Below, one piece after another: positions 54,759 through 63,671 of a DNA stretch of 64,000 nt (the stretch's first letter is position 1; each line of letters begins with the position of its first letter). The stretch covers positions 29,207 to 93,206 of the forward strand of contig JAQTQZ010000015.1 in NCBI GenBank assembly GCA_028712695.1. Direction: 5' to 3'. The notes under the pieces were generated by a model. The model had not been told where the DNA came from. It was given only the letters and a program-made list of their open reading frames with translations, and did no database searches. Source of the DNA: Methylovulum sp. Its GTDB lineage: Bacteria > Pseudomonadota > Gammaproteobacteria > Methylococcales > Methylomonadaceae. A program made the translations under genes and the position numbers.

Positions 54759-57695
54759 TTAAGGCAGGCGTTGGTCGGCTTGTTCGAGCAGCGCAGGCGG
54801 CAATGGCAAGAGTGATGCCTTGGCATGGCTTGCGCTGACAAGCAAACGGACTTTTGAGGGTTTGGAAAACGGGATGTTTTTGGGTGCTGCGCCACGCATC
54901 ACTTCGGCGGCCTTTAACGCGGCATCAAAACCGGCTTGGTAGTAATCCATCGAATACGCCACCGCCGCGCCTTGTTCAACCCCTGATCGGGTGAAAGTGA
55001 ACAACGGTTTTTTGGCACGGGCCGCTGCTTGGGCAATGGCGGTGAAACCGGCCACCATTTGGTTATCCAAGATTTGCACCCACGCATCAATCGGTTGGCT
55101 GGCCATTGCCAAGGCGGCGTTGGGCAATTCGCTGGAGGAATTGACTGGCAATTTGTACACTGACAAACCGCTGTCGTTTGCGGCTTTCTCAAACACTTCC
55201 ATGTTATAAACGGAATTGTCTTCGCCTGGCGTAAATAGGCTGCCAACGTGGCGTATTTTAGGAAAATGTTGTTTTAACAGGGCAATCATTTGCCCGTATG
55301 GGGCAACGGTGTACACGCCGGTGACATTCGGCAAATGGTGGGTGTCGTCCGTACCCGCACCAGCCACTACCGGATTGGCAACAAAGGTGAACACGATGGG
55401 CAATTTTTTGATTTTGTGCAACATCGTTTGCAAAGTCGGTGTAGATAAGGTCATCACCAATTCCGTACCGTCGCTGGCAGTGGCATCCGCCAGCCCAGAC
55501 AGCACACCCATATCGCCTTGTGCCGAGGCTTGGGCCAACACAAAATCCCGGCCAGCCTGTAAGCCCGCGGCTTTCAGGCCGTCATCAATGCCATGCAACG
55601 CCTCTTCAGCGGGTGCCGATTCGACATAAAGCAGGCGTTTTATTTTCCAAGGGTGATCCAAAGGTTTGCCAACCGGTGTCACGGCAGTGCTAGTGGCAGC
55701 AGGCTCCGCCAGTGCACGCACTTCGTCAGGAAAGGTGATATGCAGGCGTTGGGCGCTGGCTTCGTTTAACAAGATGGATTTTTTGCTGACATTGCGGAAC
55801 GGGATGCTGGCTGGCTTAATGCCGGTGAGTATCCGCACCAACGGCTCGGCGGCGGCACGGCCGCTTTCTTTGTAATCGACACCGACCACCATTAAGGCAT
55901 CGTGGCCGATAAAGTCCGGCTGGTCGAGAATCAGCGGGATGTTGGCGTCTTTGGCGACTTTGGCAATGGCATCCAAGCCTTGGTACATGGTGTTGTCGCC
56001 GACCGAGAGAATAGCATCGACCTTACGCGCCACCATTGCCTGTGCGCCTTGCACCACTTCGGCGGTGGTGTTGACCGGCACTTCTTCCAAGCGGACACCG
56101 GCCTTTTTGCACAGCCCGCGCAACACCTCGGCCACTTTCACCGAATTGGCCTCACTGGGATTGTACAACGTGCCAACCGAACGCAGCTTAGGCAAAACTT
56201 GGCGGGTCAATTGCAATTGCTCTTCAATCGGTGGGAACGAGCCTATGCCGGTCAGGTTGGGCAAATGCCCGGTAAAGCTTTTGCCGGCGCCAGCGGCTAA
56301 TGGATCAGTGACATAGGTGAACACCACCGGTTTCTTTTTGGCCATCATGCCCACGCCTTGCAACACCGGCGTAGTCAAAGTCAGGATGGCATCCGCATCG
56401 CTGTTGTCCAACACTTGCCCGATGGTCGGTATTTGCGCAATCTCAGCTTGCGCGTGCATCATTTGGAAGCTCAGGTTGCGGCCCTCTTCCAAGCCCAACG
56501 CCTGCAAGCCCTCGCGCAATCCGGCCATGACCGAATCAATGCCGGGTTCTGGGGCAAAATACGCCACGCCAACTTTATAGCTTCGCCCTGCGGGCAAGAT
56601 GATCGTGGCAGGTTCTTGGCTGGTCGCCTCAGGCTGGCTTTCTACACCGTTTTTGTCAATGATGCCGCTCGCTTTTGCGTACAATTCCGGCGTGAATATC
56701 CAAGCGTCGCGCAACGAGCCCAGGGTCTGTTCATTCAGCAAAATACGTTTGGGCACATAATCCTTCACCGGCAATGTCGCAGGGTCGGCACCGGCGAGCA
56801 AATCGGCGGCGATACCGCCGATTTGCTCGCCAACTTCGTGGTAATCCGCCCCCATGTCAAATAGGGTGCCATGCTTGGCGTGTCCTGCTATATTCGAGAA
56901 CACCGGCAAGCGGGCCGCGTGCGCCACTTCCACCAAACTATCGACCGTGGTGTTCACGGTGGCATCACCCCCCGTCCAAAATGCCTCGACCCCGCGCGCC
57001 ACCAAAGAATTTGCGGCTTCGCGCACGTCTTTGGCTTGCTCTATCGGCGCTTCCAACAAGGTCAAGCCCAATTCGGTAGACACGTCCCTAGCTAGCTTGG
57101 TGCAAAATTCCGAATTCACTTCGGCGGGGTTCCACACCACGCCCACGGTTTTTAATTTCGGATTCAATTGTTTGGCCAGCCGGAAAATTTCTTTCACCGG
57201 CTGCGGCGTACCGATGCCCGTCAAATAAGCGGGCTTGTCCAGACTGTCCATTTTTTTAATGCCCACGCCCGCCGCCACTGGCGAAGTCACCGCCCCGAAC
57301 ACATGCGGGACATGCTTGCTGCGGTTGGCATTGGCTAAGGTCTGCAACATCACCGTAGAAATGGACACCGCCAGTCGATAGTCGCCACTGGTGATTTTTT
57401 GTGCCATTAAATTGCCGGTGGGCAAATCACCTTCAGCATTAAAGACCGATACCGCCAAGTTTTGCTTATCGTCATAGCCCTTTTTGTGCAAACCATCCAA
57501 AATCCCCGAAAGGATTTCATCCATGATCGGGTTGGAGCTGTGCTGCAGGATGGCGATGGGAATAGCGGCGCTGGTTTGGGATTGGAGGCTGGATTGTTCA
57601 GAATGGCGGTTATGCCGGTCAGACCACAATTGCAAAGTTGCGGCGATCAAAACCAGAAACAGGGAAAAAGCAATGCGTTTGATGGATTCACTCAT
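54759..57695 (-). CDS. Triplicated TrpX-type ABC solute-binding protein
   Basis: A 978-aa protein, about three times the usual length. After an N-terminal hydrophobic segment (about 8-24) come three TrpX/ABC_sub_bind-like domains at about 48-325, 370-655 and 692-965. Each repeats the same order: a VAGAG-type glycine turn (VAAGVG, LAAGAG, VVAGAG), a LPNVTG or LTGIG block and a (W/Y/F)NPSE-like block. It probably faces the periplasm as a tethered receptor. The ligand may be an aromatic amino acid or similar. It heads the ABC operon. Confidence 0.88.
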   Translation of the reverse strand: MSESIKRIAFSLFLVLIAATLQLWSDRHNRHSEQSSLQSQTSAAIPIAILQHSSNPIMDEILSGILDGLHKKGYDDKQNLAVSVFNAEGDLPTGNLMAQKITSGDYRLAVSISTVMLQTLANANRSKHVPHVFGAVTSPVAAGVGIKKMDSLDKPAYLTGIGTPQPVKEIFRLAKQLNPKLKTVGVVWNPAEVNSEFCTKLARDVSTELGLTLLEAPIEQAKDVREAANSLVARGVEAFWTGGDATVNTTVDSLVEVAHAARLPVFSNIAGHAKHGTLFDMGADYHEVGEQIGGIAADLLAGADPATLPVKDYVPKRILLNEQTLGSLRDAWIFTPELYAKASGIIDKNGVESQPEATSQEPATIILPAGRSYKVGVAYFAPEPGIDSVMAGLREGLQALGLEEGRNLSFQMMHAQAEIAQIPTIGQVLDNSDADAILTLTTPVLQGVGMMAKKKPVVFTYVTDPLAAGAGKSFTGHLPNLTGIGSFPPIEEQLQLTRQVLPKLRSVGTLYNPSEANSVKVAEVLRGLCKKAGVRLEEVPVNTTAEVVQGAQAMVARKVDAILSVGDNTMYQGLDAIAKVAKDANIPLILDQPDFIGHDALMVVGVDYKESGRAAAEPLVRILTGIKPASIPFRNVSKKSILLNEASAQRLHITFPDEVRALAEPAATSTAVTPVGKPLDHPWKIKRLLYVESAPAEEALHGIDDGLKAAGLQAGRDFVLAQASAQGDMGVLSGLADATASDGTELVMTLSTPTLQTMLHKIKKLPIVFTFVANPVVAGAGTDDTHHLPNVTGVYTVAPYGQMIALLKQHFPKIRHVGSLFTPGEDNSVYNMEVFEKAANDSGLSVYKLPVNSSSELPNAALAMASQPIDAWVQILDNQMVAGFTAIAQAAARAKKPLFTFTRSGVEQGAAVAYSMDYYQAGFDAALKAAEVMRGAAPKNIPFSKPSKVRLLVSASHAKASLLPLPPALLEQADQRLP

Positions 57696-58014
57696 GATTC
57701 AATAGGTGTTTCAGAATGCCGTTGCAAGATAACAAGCGTGATGCTTGAAATAGTATCTCATAAATCAAGAAAATGGCGACTATGGATAGGCCAAATGCAA
57801 TGGCAGGCTATATAAATGTTATGTTTCAGATGCGCTAACATTACAGGCACACCAAAGCTACCGGAAAAATCAGTTTGCCCAAGCCATAACGGCACACGTA
57901 GTTTTATTTTAAGCGCTTTGATTTGGCTTTTTGTTTGGCATAGAATGCTGATGTGCCAATCAATCTATCGGACATAATTAATTTTTTAACTTTTAGCCTA
58001 ATCAAGCAAATATC
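57696..58014. other. 319-base divergent intergenic region
   Basis: It separates the minus-strand ABC operon from the plus-strand carbonic anhydrase gene. It contains the sigma-70 promoter at 57918-57946 for the latter. I see no gene and no repeat in it. Confidence 0.6.
57918..57946 (+). promoter_or_regulatory. Sigma-70 promoter of the carbonic anhydrase gene
   Basis: TTGATT (57918-57923) and TAGAAT (57941-57946) are 17 bases apart, matching consensus at 4 and 5 of 6 positions. The start codon lies 68 bases further on. Confidence 0.6.
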
Positions 58015-58755
58015 ATGGAAGCATTGATCCATCCGACTTTAAGCAAACTATTCACGGGCATAAAAAGCTTCCAGCAGAGAGCCTACAGACTAAACACCGA
58101 CAAAATGGAACGTTTGCTCGAACATGGGCAAAAACCCAAAGTAATGGTGATTGCCTGTAGTGATTCACGGGTAGACCCGGCCTTGTTAATGGATACCGAA
58201 CCCGGCGATTTATTCGTGCTGCGCCATGTCGCCAATTTGGTGCCACTTTATGATATGGACAATAACCATGATAGCGTGCGTTCCGGTATTGAATACGGTG
58301 TCCGTGATTTACAGGTTGAGCATATTATTGTCTTAGGCCACGCCCATTGTGGCGGCATCCATACCTTGCTCAGCACCCTTTCCGGCCAAATGCCGCAGCG
58401 TGATTTCATAGGTGGCTGGGTATCGATAGCGCTGGATGCCTGTTACCGTTATGTCATTGGCCAAGTCGATGCCGAAAGCGAAGGCGAACCCGGCTGCACC
58501 GTCCGGCAGGTCGATATGGAGGGCTTGTGTGACCATCAGCATCTGGTCGAACGCGCGGCGATACGCGGTTCATTAGACAATCTACGCACTTACCCTTGGA
58601 TTAAGGAGCGGCTTGACAACGGCAGCCTCTGTCTGCATGGCTGGTGGTTCGACTTGGAAAGCGGCGATTTATGGGCCACTAGCGCCGATAATTCAAGTTT
58701 CCTCCCTGTGCTAGAAATCGCAGTCACAGTAGAAACATTCGGGCACCATGCCTAA
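58015..58755 (+). CDS. Beta-class carbonic anhydrase
   Basis: It interconverts CO2 and bicarbonate. The 246-aa protein has the zinc ligands in ACSDSRVDP (Cys, Asp) and GHAHCGGIH (His, Cys). A middle insertion (about 145-175, acidic with one Cys pair) makes it slightly long. It overlaps the permease gene by 8 bases, so they are translated together. Bicarbonate supply for neighbouring enzymes is speculative. Confidence 0.95.
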   Translation: MEALIHPTLSKLFTGIKSFQQRAYRLNTDKMERLLEHGQKPKVMVIACSDSRVDPALLMDTEPGDLFVLRHVANLVPLYDMDNNHDSVRSGIEYGVRDLQVEHIIVLGHAHCGGIHTLLSTLSGQMPQRDFIGGWVSIALDACYRYVIGQVDAESEGEPGCTVRQVDMEGLCDHQHLVERAAIRGSLDNLRTYPWIKERLDNGSLCLHGWWFDLESGDLWATSADNSSFLPVLEIAVTVETFGHHA

Positions 58756-60469
58756 ACCCACAGCCATCCTTTACGGCACGGCCGATAAGCCGCCACTACA
58801 GGTGTTACTGATCCTCGCTGTGCAGCAAATGTCATTTTTAGGCGTGTATCTGGTCATTTCGCCGCTGTTTGCGCGGGAACTGGGGCTTAATCCTGAGCAA
58901 TCGTTACAACTGGTCTCGGCCACCCTATTGGCTTCCGGTTTGGGTGTGTTGCTGCAAACGGCCAAGATTTTTGGCATTGGTTCGGGGTATTTTTGCCCCA
59001 TGCAAGCCACCTCATCAACTTTTGCCGGATTGCTGTTGGTTAAAACCCATGCAGGCTTAAGCGGGGTTTTTGGTATGGTCGGTGTGGTGGGTGTCGCCCA
59101 AATGGGCTTTGGCTGGCTTTTCCAACGCCTTAGAGGGGTCCTGACCGTCCAAGTGGCAGGCCTTGCCGTGCTGCTGATCGGGCTTGGCTTAGGTTATTAC
59201 GGGATAAAAATGGTGTTGCAACCCGAAGCGGGGATGGCTTGGCGGCAACAAGCCCTGGCTTGTGGCCTGACACTCGGCACCATGATTATTTTTAATGTTT
59301 GGTCATCCGGCTACCTGCGCTTGTTTTCAGCATTTTTGGGCTTGTTGGCCGGATTTGTTGGCAGTTGCTTGATGGGGCTGATACCCGCTAATGATTGGGC
59401 GATTTTTTATAATGCACCCTTGTTTTATTTGCCCAGACCAATGAACATCGGCTGGACGCTTGACTACCATGCTGTATTGCCGGCGCTCATCACCGGCCTG
59501 TTCCTCGCGCTACATGGTTTCGGGGCATTGGCCGCCGCCCAACGGTTCAATGATACTAATTGGAAACGCCCGGATTTGCAATTGATCAAACAAGGCGTCT
59601 TCGCCGAAGGCTTGACCAATATATGTAACTCCTTATTGAACGGCCTGCCATTGACGTCTAGCGGCGGCGCCGTCAGTTTGGCGGCATCCACCGGTTGCAC
59701 CAGCCGTTATCTTGCCTATTCGCTAGCGGCTATCATGGCATTGATCGCGTTTATGCCCAAAGCCATTGTCTTTTGGCAAATATTGCCCTTGCCTGTCATG
59801 GGCGCGGCATTGATTTTTTTGGCCGCATTCACCGCGTTGTCGGGTTTACAAGTGGTTGCGTCAAGACTGCTGGATAACCGCAAAACCTTAGCTTTAGGCA
59901 TCGGGTTGATCTTGGGCATCAGCTATGAATCTGTACTACGCCCACTCAACAACGTATCGCCCGACATCTTAAAGACGCTCGTGTTTTCTGGGGTCGGCCT
60001 AGGCGTTTTTGTCACGGTCATCTTGTCGGCAGTTTTCCAGATCAGGAACCATACCCGGGAGCATCGTTATTTTGATGCCGTACACAGCTCATTGGATGAG
60101 GTCATTGTTTTTTTGGAGCAACAAGGCAGGCGTTGGGGGGCTAGGCCTGAAATTGTCGGGCGCGCCGAACATGCCACATGGCAAGCATTTGAAATCCTTA
60201 CCGAGCACGGCTTGCTGAGCAGGCAAGACGGTGACAATGACAAAATCCGGTTACAAACCATATTTAATGAGTATACTTTCACCGTCATTTTGAGTTACAG
60301 CGGCAAGGTTTTACCCTTGATGACACATCCGCCTAGCCATGAAGACATGCTCAAAAATGATGACGCAGTATTAGAGATGGCTGGGTATCTGCTGCATCGC
60401 CTGGCCGATCAGGTACTGACCCGCCGGACGGGCGGACAGTGCGAATTACGTTTGCTATTTAATGATTAA
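58748..60469 (+). CDS. NCS2-type nucleobase permease with C-terminal kinase-like ATPase domain
   Basis: A 573-aa protein. About 1-425 form an NCS2 (uracil/xanthine permease) membrane domain with about 12-14 helices and the conserved SSGGAVSLAASTGCTSR loop. The rest (about 435-573) is soluble and resembles an anti-sigma HATPase (GYLLHRLADQVLTRRTGG end, but the N-box Asn seems lost). Ordinary permeases end near residue 430-460. The STAS gene is 25 bases downstream, so a partner-switch signal tied to transport is plausible. Confidence 0.82.
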   Translation: MPKPTAILYGTADKPPLQVLLILAVQQMSFLGVYLVISPLFARELGLNPEQSLQLVSATLLASGLGVLLQTAKIFGIGSGYFCPMQATSSTFAGLLLVKTHAGLSGVFGMVGVVGVAQMGFGWLFQRLRGVLTVQVAGLAVLLIGLGLGYYGIKMVLQPEAGMAWRQQALACGLTLGTMIIFNVWSSGYLRLFSAFLGLLAGFVGSCLMGLIPANDWAIFYNAPLFYLPRPMNIGWTLDYHAVLPALITGLFLALHGFGALAAAQRFNDTNWKRPDLQLIKQGVFAEGLTNICNSLLNGLPLTSSGGAVSLAASTGCTSRYLAYSLAAIMALIAFMPKAIVFWQILPLPVMGAALIFLAAFTALSGLQVVASRLLDNRKTLALGIGLILGISYESVLRPLNNVSPDILKTLVFSGVGLGVFVTVILSAVFQIRNHTREHRYFDAVHSSLDEVIVFLEQQGRRWGARPEIVGRAEHATWQAFEILTEHGLLSRQDGDNDKIRLQTIFNEYTFTVILSYSGKVLPLMTHPPSHEDMLKNDDAVLEMAGYLLHRLADQVLTRRTGGQCELRLLFND

Positions 60470-60494
60470 TAAAGATAAAGGGGAATGACACGTT

Positions 60495-60821
60495 ATGCTA
60501 ACAATTTCATCGGCACACCAGGGCGATTGTCTGGTTGTTGCCTTATGGGGACGGATAGATGCCGCCAGCGCGAAAGATCTGGAGCAATTCTGCCAAGGAC
60601 AAATCGACAACGGCGAAATCCGGATGGTATTCAATTTTGCCGAAGTCAATTACATCAGCAGCGCCGCATTGCGGGTCTTTTTAGTGGTCGCCAAACGTCT
60701 GAACACGCTGAAAGGCTCAGTGAAATTATGCGCACTCAATCCCACTTTACGGGATGTTTTCGATATTAGCGGTTTCAGCAAATTGTTTGTGATTACCCAG
60801 ACCGTAGCTGAAGCCTTGTAA
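60495..60821 (+). CDS. STAS-domain anti-sigma factor antagonist-like protein
   Basis: A 108-aa single STAS domain with the phosphorylatable Ser region (VNYISSAALRVFLV). It would bind an HATPase-type anti-sigma domain, such as the tail of the preceding permease. It lies 5 bases before the cyclodipeptide synthase gene. Confidence 0.88.
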   Translation: MLTISSAHQGDCLVVALWGRIDAASAKDLEQFCQGQIDNGEIRMVFNFAEVNYISSAALRVFLVVAKRLNTLKGSVKLCALNPTLRDVFDISGFSKLFVITQTVAEAL

Positions 60822-60826
60822 CAGAC

Positions 60827-61624
60827 ATGAAGGTGTTTCTTGCCGAACAAAACGGGCAGCCGCACAACGGTTTGCTTACCTCATCCCGTTACCGCCCTTT
60901 TATCGGCGTGAGCGTCAGTAACCGTCTGTTGCCGCTGGATGCAACAATTAAGGTGCTGTCTTGGGTTTTACATACCCCAGCACCCGTGTTGCCTATCCTT
61001 ATCGCTGACGAAATCGCCATTATCAATTACAAGGCGTTTAAGCATTATAGCGGCGGCAATTGCGTCAAAAAAGTACAGGGCGACGCTGAAAAACAAGTTG
61101 CCCACTGGCAGGAAGCCGCGCGGCATTTGCCTGCCGAACAGCATCAGCGGGTGCGCTTTGTGCGGTGGACAGAAATAGTAACGCCCATATATGAACAACA
61201 AACTGCGGCAATACGGGCTGAATTTGACCAAGGCGGATTGTTGCAGCAAGCGATTTTGTCGCAAGTGGAAAGCTTTATCCGTTACACTGGCAAAACCGTC
61301 ACCACCCAGCGTTGCTTAGATTTGGCCGAATATGTGATCCAAGAATTGCCCTCGCTATTGTTTGGTATCGAAGTGGCCGGCCAGCAGCATCAAATGTTGG
61401 TCTATCCCACCCATTACCCCACCGGGATGCAGCGGCTTATCGTACTGATCCGCCGCTCCCCTGCCTTTTCCAAGTTTCTTGCCACAGTGCGCAGCCAGCC
61501 GTTGGAAAACAACAAAATTGTCCAATTGATTATCACTGGGCAGCGTTTTGAAAAACCGCACCCATCCTTGCAACCCTCCGTTAGACATGGCCAAACTGCA
61601 GATGGGCAACTTGTCAATTCGTAA
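60827..61624 (+). CDS. tRNA-dependent cyclodipeptide synthase
   Basis: It makes a cyclic dipeptide (diketopiperazine) from two aminoacyl-tRNAs. The 265-aa protein has the catalytic Ser in GVSVSN (Ser29), the IADEIAIINYKAF helix, the Tyr169-x3-Glu173 pair (YVIQELP) known from AlbC, and a VYP triad (Tyr193-Pro194) that places it in the XYP-like group. No oxidase or P450 tailoring gene is visible downstream. It follows the STAS gene directly and overlaps the TonB-dependent receptor gene. Confidence 0.85.
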   Translation: MKVFLAEQNGQPHNGLLTSSRYRPFIGVSVSNRLLPLDATIKVLSWVLHTPAPVLPILIADEIAIINYKAFKHYSGGNCVKKVQGDAEKQVAHWQEAARHLPAEQHQRVRFVRWTEIVTPIYEQQTAAIRAEFDQGGLLQQAILSQVESFIRYTGKTVTTQRCLDLAEYVIQELPSLLFGIEVAGQQHQMLVYPTHYPTGMQRLIVLIRRSPAFSKFLATVRSQPLENNKIVQLIITGQRFEKPHPSLQPSVRHGQTADGQLVNS

Positions 61625-63671
61625 TTTTTTTTCGGGCAACGCTACGGCTAACGTCTGTCCACGACGTTTAAGCGCTACGTTAGGCTTGCTTTTGCCGCTC
61701 GGCGTAGGACAGCCCGCCCAAGCGGACAGCCTTGGCAATGATGCCGATTTGGACAGCGAGCTAAAATTCCTCGCCGCCGAGCGGCAATTTGTGGTGACGG
61801 CTTCAAAAATGCGCGAACGGGTTGACCAATCGGTCGCCGCCACCTCGGTGATCACCGCCGACGACATCCGCCAAATGGGCGCACGCAATTTGCTGGACGT
61901 GCTGCGCATCGTGCCGGGCTTGGGCATCACCCAATCTGCGTTGGGGGCGCGTGAAATCGAAGTGCGCGGCGTCAAGGGGCTTTTTTCCACCAAAGTGCTG
62001 TTCATGCTCAACGGCCACCCGCTCGACGACAACCTGCAAAATAGTGGCAGCACCTGGGTTTATGACGACTTGCCGGTGGACACCATCAAACGGGTCGAAG
62101 TGGTGCGCGGCCCAGGTTCCGCCCTATACGGCGCGAATGCGTTCTTGGCAGTCATCAACATCATCACCCTAACCGCCAAAGACTTGAACGGCCTACAGAC
62201 TTCGGTCGGGGTGGGCAGTTTCAACAACCAGCAATACCGTGCCTCTTGGGGCAAACAATTCGCCAATAGCGCCGAAGCCGCGCTGCATTTCAATTACACC
62301 ACTACCGACGGCATCGGCTCGCCCGTCCCGCACGACAGCCTGAGCTTGCAGGGACAACCCTCTGTTGCGCCCGGCAAAAGCCAGCTTGACGAAGGCCGCT
62401 ACGATGTCGAATGGCAGACCGGTTACCGTGGCGTCCATTTTGACGGGCGTTATATCAGCAAGCGCACCGGTGCTTTTATTGGCCCGGGTGCGGTGCTAAG
62501 CGACCGCACTGTGCAGGATTATGACAATTATTTTTTGAAATTGAGCAAAACTTGGCAAATCACCGAGCAATTCAGCGTAGACAGCCAAGTATTCCATGAC
62601 TCATTCAGTTTCAACAATATGTTGCAATTGCAACCGGGCTTTTTCGACCAAGTGGCTTTGCAAGACACCCGGACAGGCGGGGAATTGCAAGGCAATTATC
62701 GGGTTGACGACCAACAGACCGTCATCGCCGGTTTTTCTTACACGGAAGACCAACAAACCGACGTGGTTGACCGTGCCGGTATCAGCCCTGCCTTGTTGCA
62801 AGACCGCCCGCCCTTTGGCAAACCGCGAGGCCGCCAACGCTGGGGGCTATATGCCCAAGATGTTTGGGATCCTTTCGATAACCTGCGCCTGACCTTGGGT
62901 GCACGTTATGATGAATACAACGATTTTGGCGGCACATTCAACCCGCGTCTGGGTTTTAACTGGGAATTCGTCAAAGATTACTCGTTACGTTTCGCTTATG
63001 GCACCGCCTACCGCGCACCGGCTTTTGGTGAGCTGGACTTGACCAACAATCCAGTTTTGGCCGGCAACCCAAACCTGGCGCCGGAAGAGGCGGAAACCTT
63101 CGAGGCAGGGATAATCGCCCATCCTGTTGCTGGCCTGCGCACCCAAGCGACTTATTACCATACCCATATCAGCCAGCTGATTAGCGAAGTGCCGGCGCAA
63201 ACCACCCTCATCCAGTATGCCAACAGCGGCAGCCTGGTTTCTGAAGGCGTGGAATTGGAAGGCCGTTATGATTTTGATGGCGTCCTGCAAGGCAGTTATT
63301 TCGCCACCAATGTCGTTTACCAACGGCCCACCGCCGCTAATGGCAGCCTGCTCGCCGAAGTCCCGCAGGCACGCGCCAATGTTTTGATGAATTATGCCTT
63401 TGGCGAACACTGGAATGCCTTTGGCCATGTGCTGATAAAAGACAGCATCAACCACCCTGCCAATGACGGGCGTAGCGACATACCAGGTTACGCGCTGTTC
63501 GATTTAAGCCTGCTCGGGCAGAATTTTTTCGCCAAGCATCTCGACGTCAGCTTTACCGTGTACAATTTATTTGACCAAACTTATTTCGACCCTTCCCCGC
63601 CAAATTCTGGACTGGCCGATTTCCAGCAAGCCGGGCGGGCTTATTTTGGACATATCAATGTGCGTTATTAA
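61602..63671 (+). CDS. TonB-dependent outer-membrane receptor
   Basis: A protein of about 690 aa with a signal peptide (LGLLLPLGVGQPAQA), a plug domain (about 60-170, with TSVITADDIRQMGARNLLDVL and VEVVRGPGSALYGANA) and a 22-stranded barrel ending in an aromatic residue (NVRY). It imports a siderophore, metal or other large ligand. Start choice is uncertain: ATGs at 61587 and 61602 fit, and 61548 would overlap the synthase gene by 77 bases. Confidence 0.88.
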   Translation: MGNLSIRNFFSGNATANVCPRRLSATLGLLLPLGVGQPAQADSLGNDADLDSELKFLAAERQFVVTASKMRERVDQSVAATSVITADDIRQMGARNLLDVLRIVPGLGITQSALGAREIEVRGVKGLFSTKVLFMLNGHPLDDNLQNSGSTWVYDDLPVDTIKRVEVVRGPGSALYGANAFLAVINIITLTAKDLNGLQTSVGVGSFNNQQYRASWGKQFANSAEAALHFNYTTTDGIGSPVPHDSLSLQGQPSVAPGKSQLDEGRYDVEWQTGYRGVHFDGRYISKRTGAFIGPGAVLSDRTVQDYDNYFLKLSKTWQITEQFSVDSQVFHDSFSFNNMLQLQPGFFDQVALQDTRTGGELQGNYRVDDQQTVIAGFSYTEDQQTDVVDRAGISPALLQDRPPFGKPRGRQRWGLYAQDVWDPFDNLRLTLGARYDEYNDFGGTFNPRLGFNWEFVKDYSLRFAYGTAYRAPAFGELDLTNNPVLAGNPNLAPEEAETFEAGIIAHPVAGLRTQATYYHTHISQLISEVPAQTTLIQYANSGSLVSEGVELEGRYDFDGVLQGSYFATNVVYQRPTAANGSLLAEVPQARANVLMNYAFGEHWNAFGHVLIKDSINHPANDGRSDIPGYALFDLSLLGQNFFAKHLDVSFTVYNLFDQTYFDPSPPNSGLADFQQAGRAYFGHINVRY

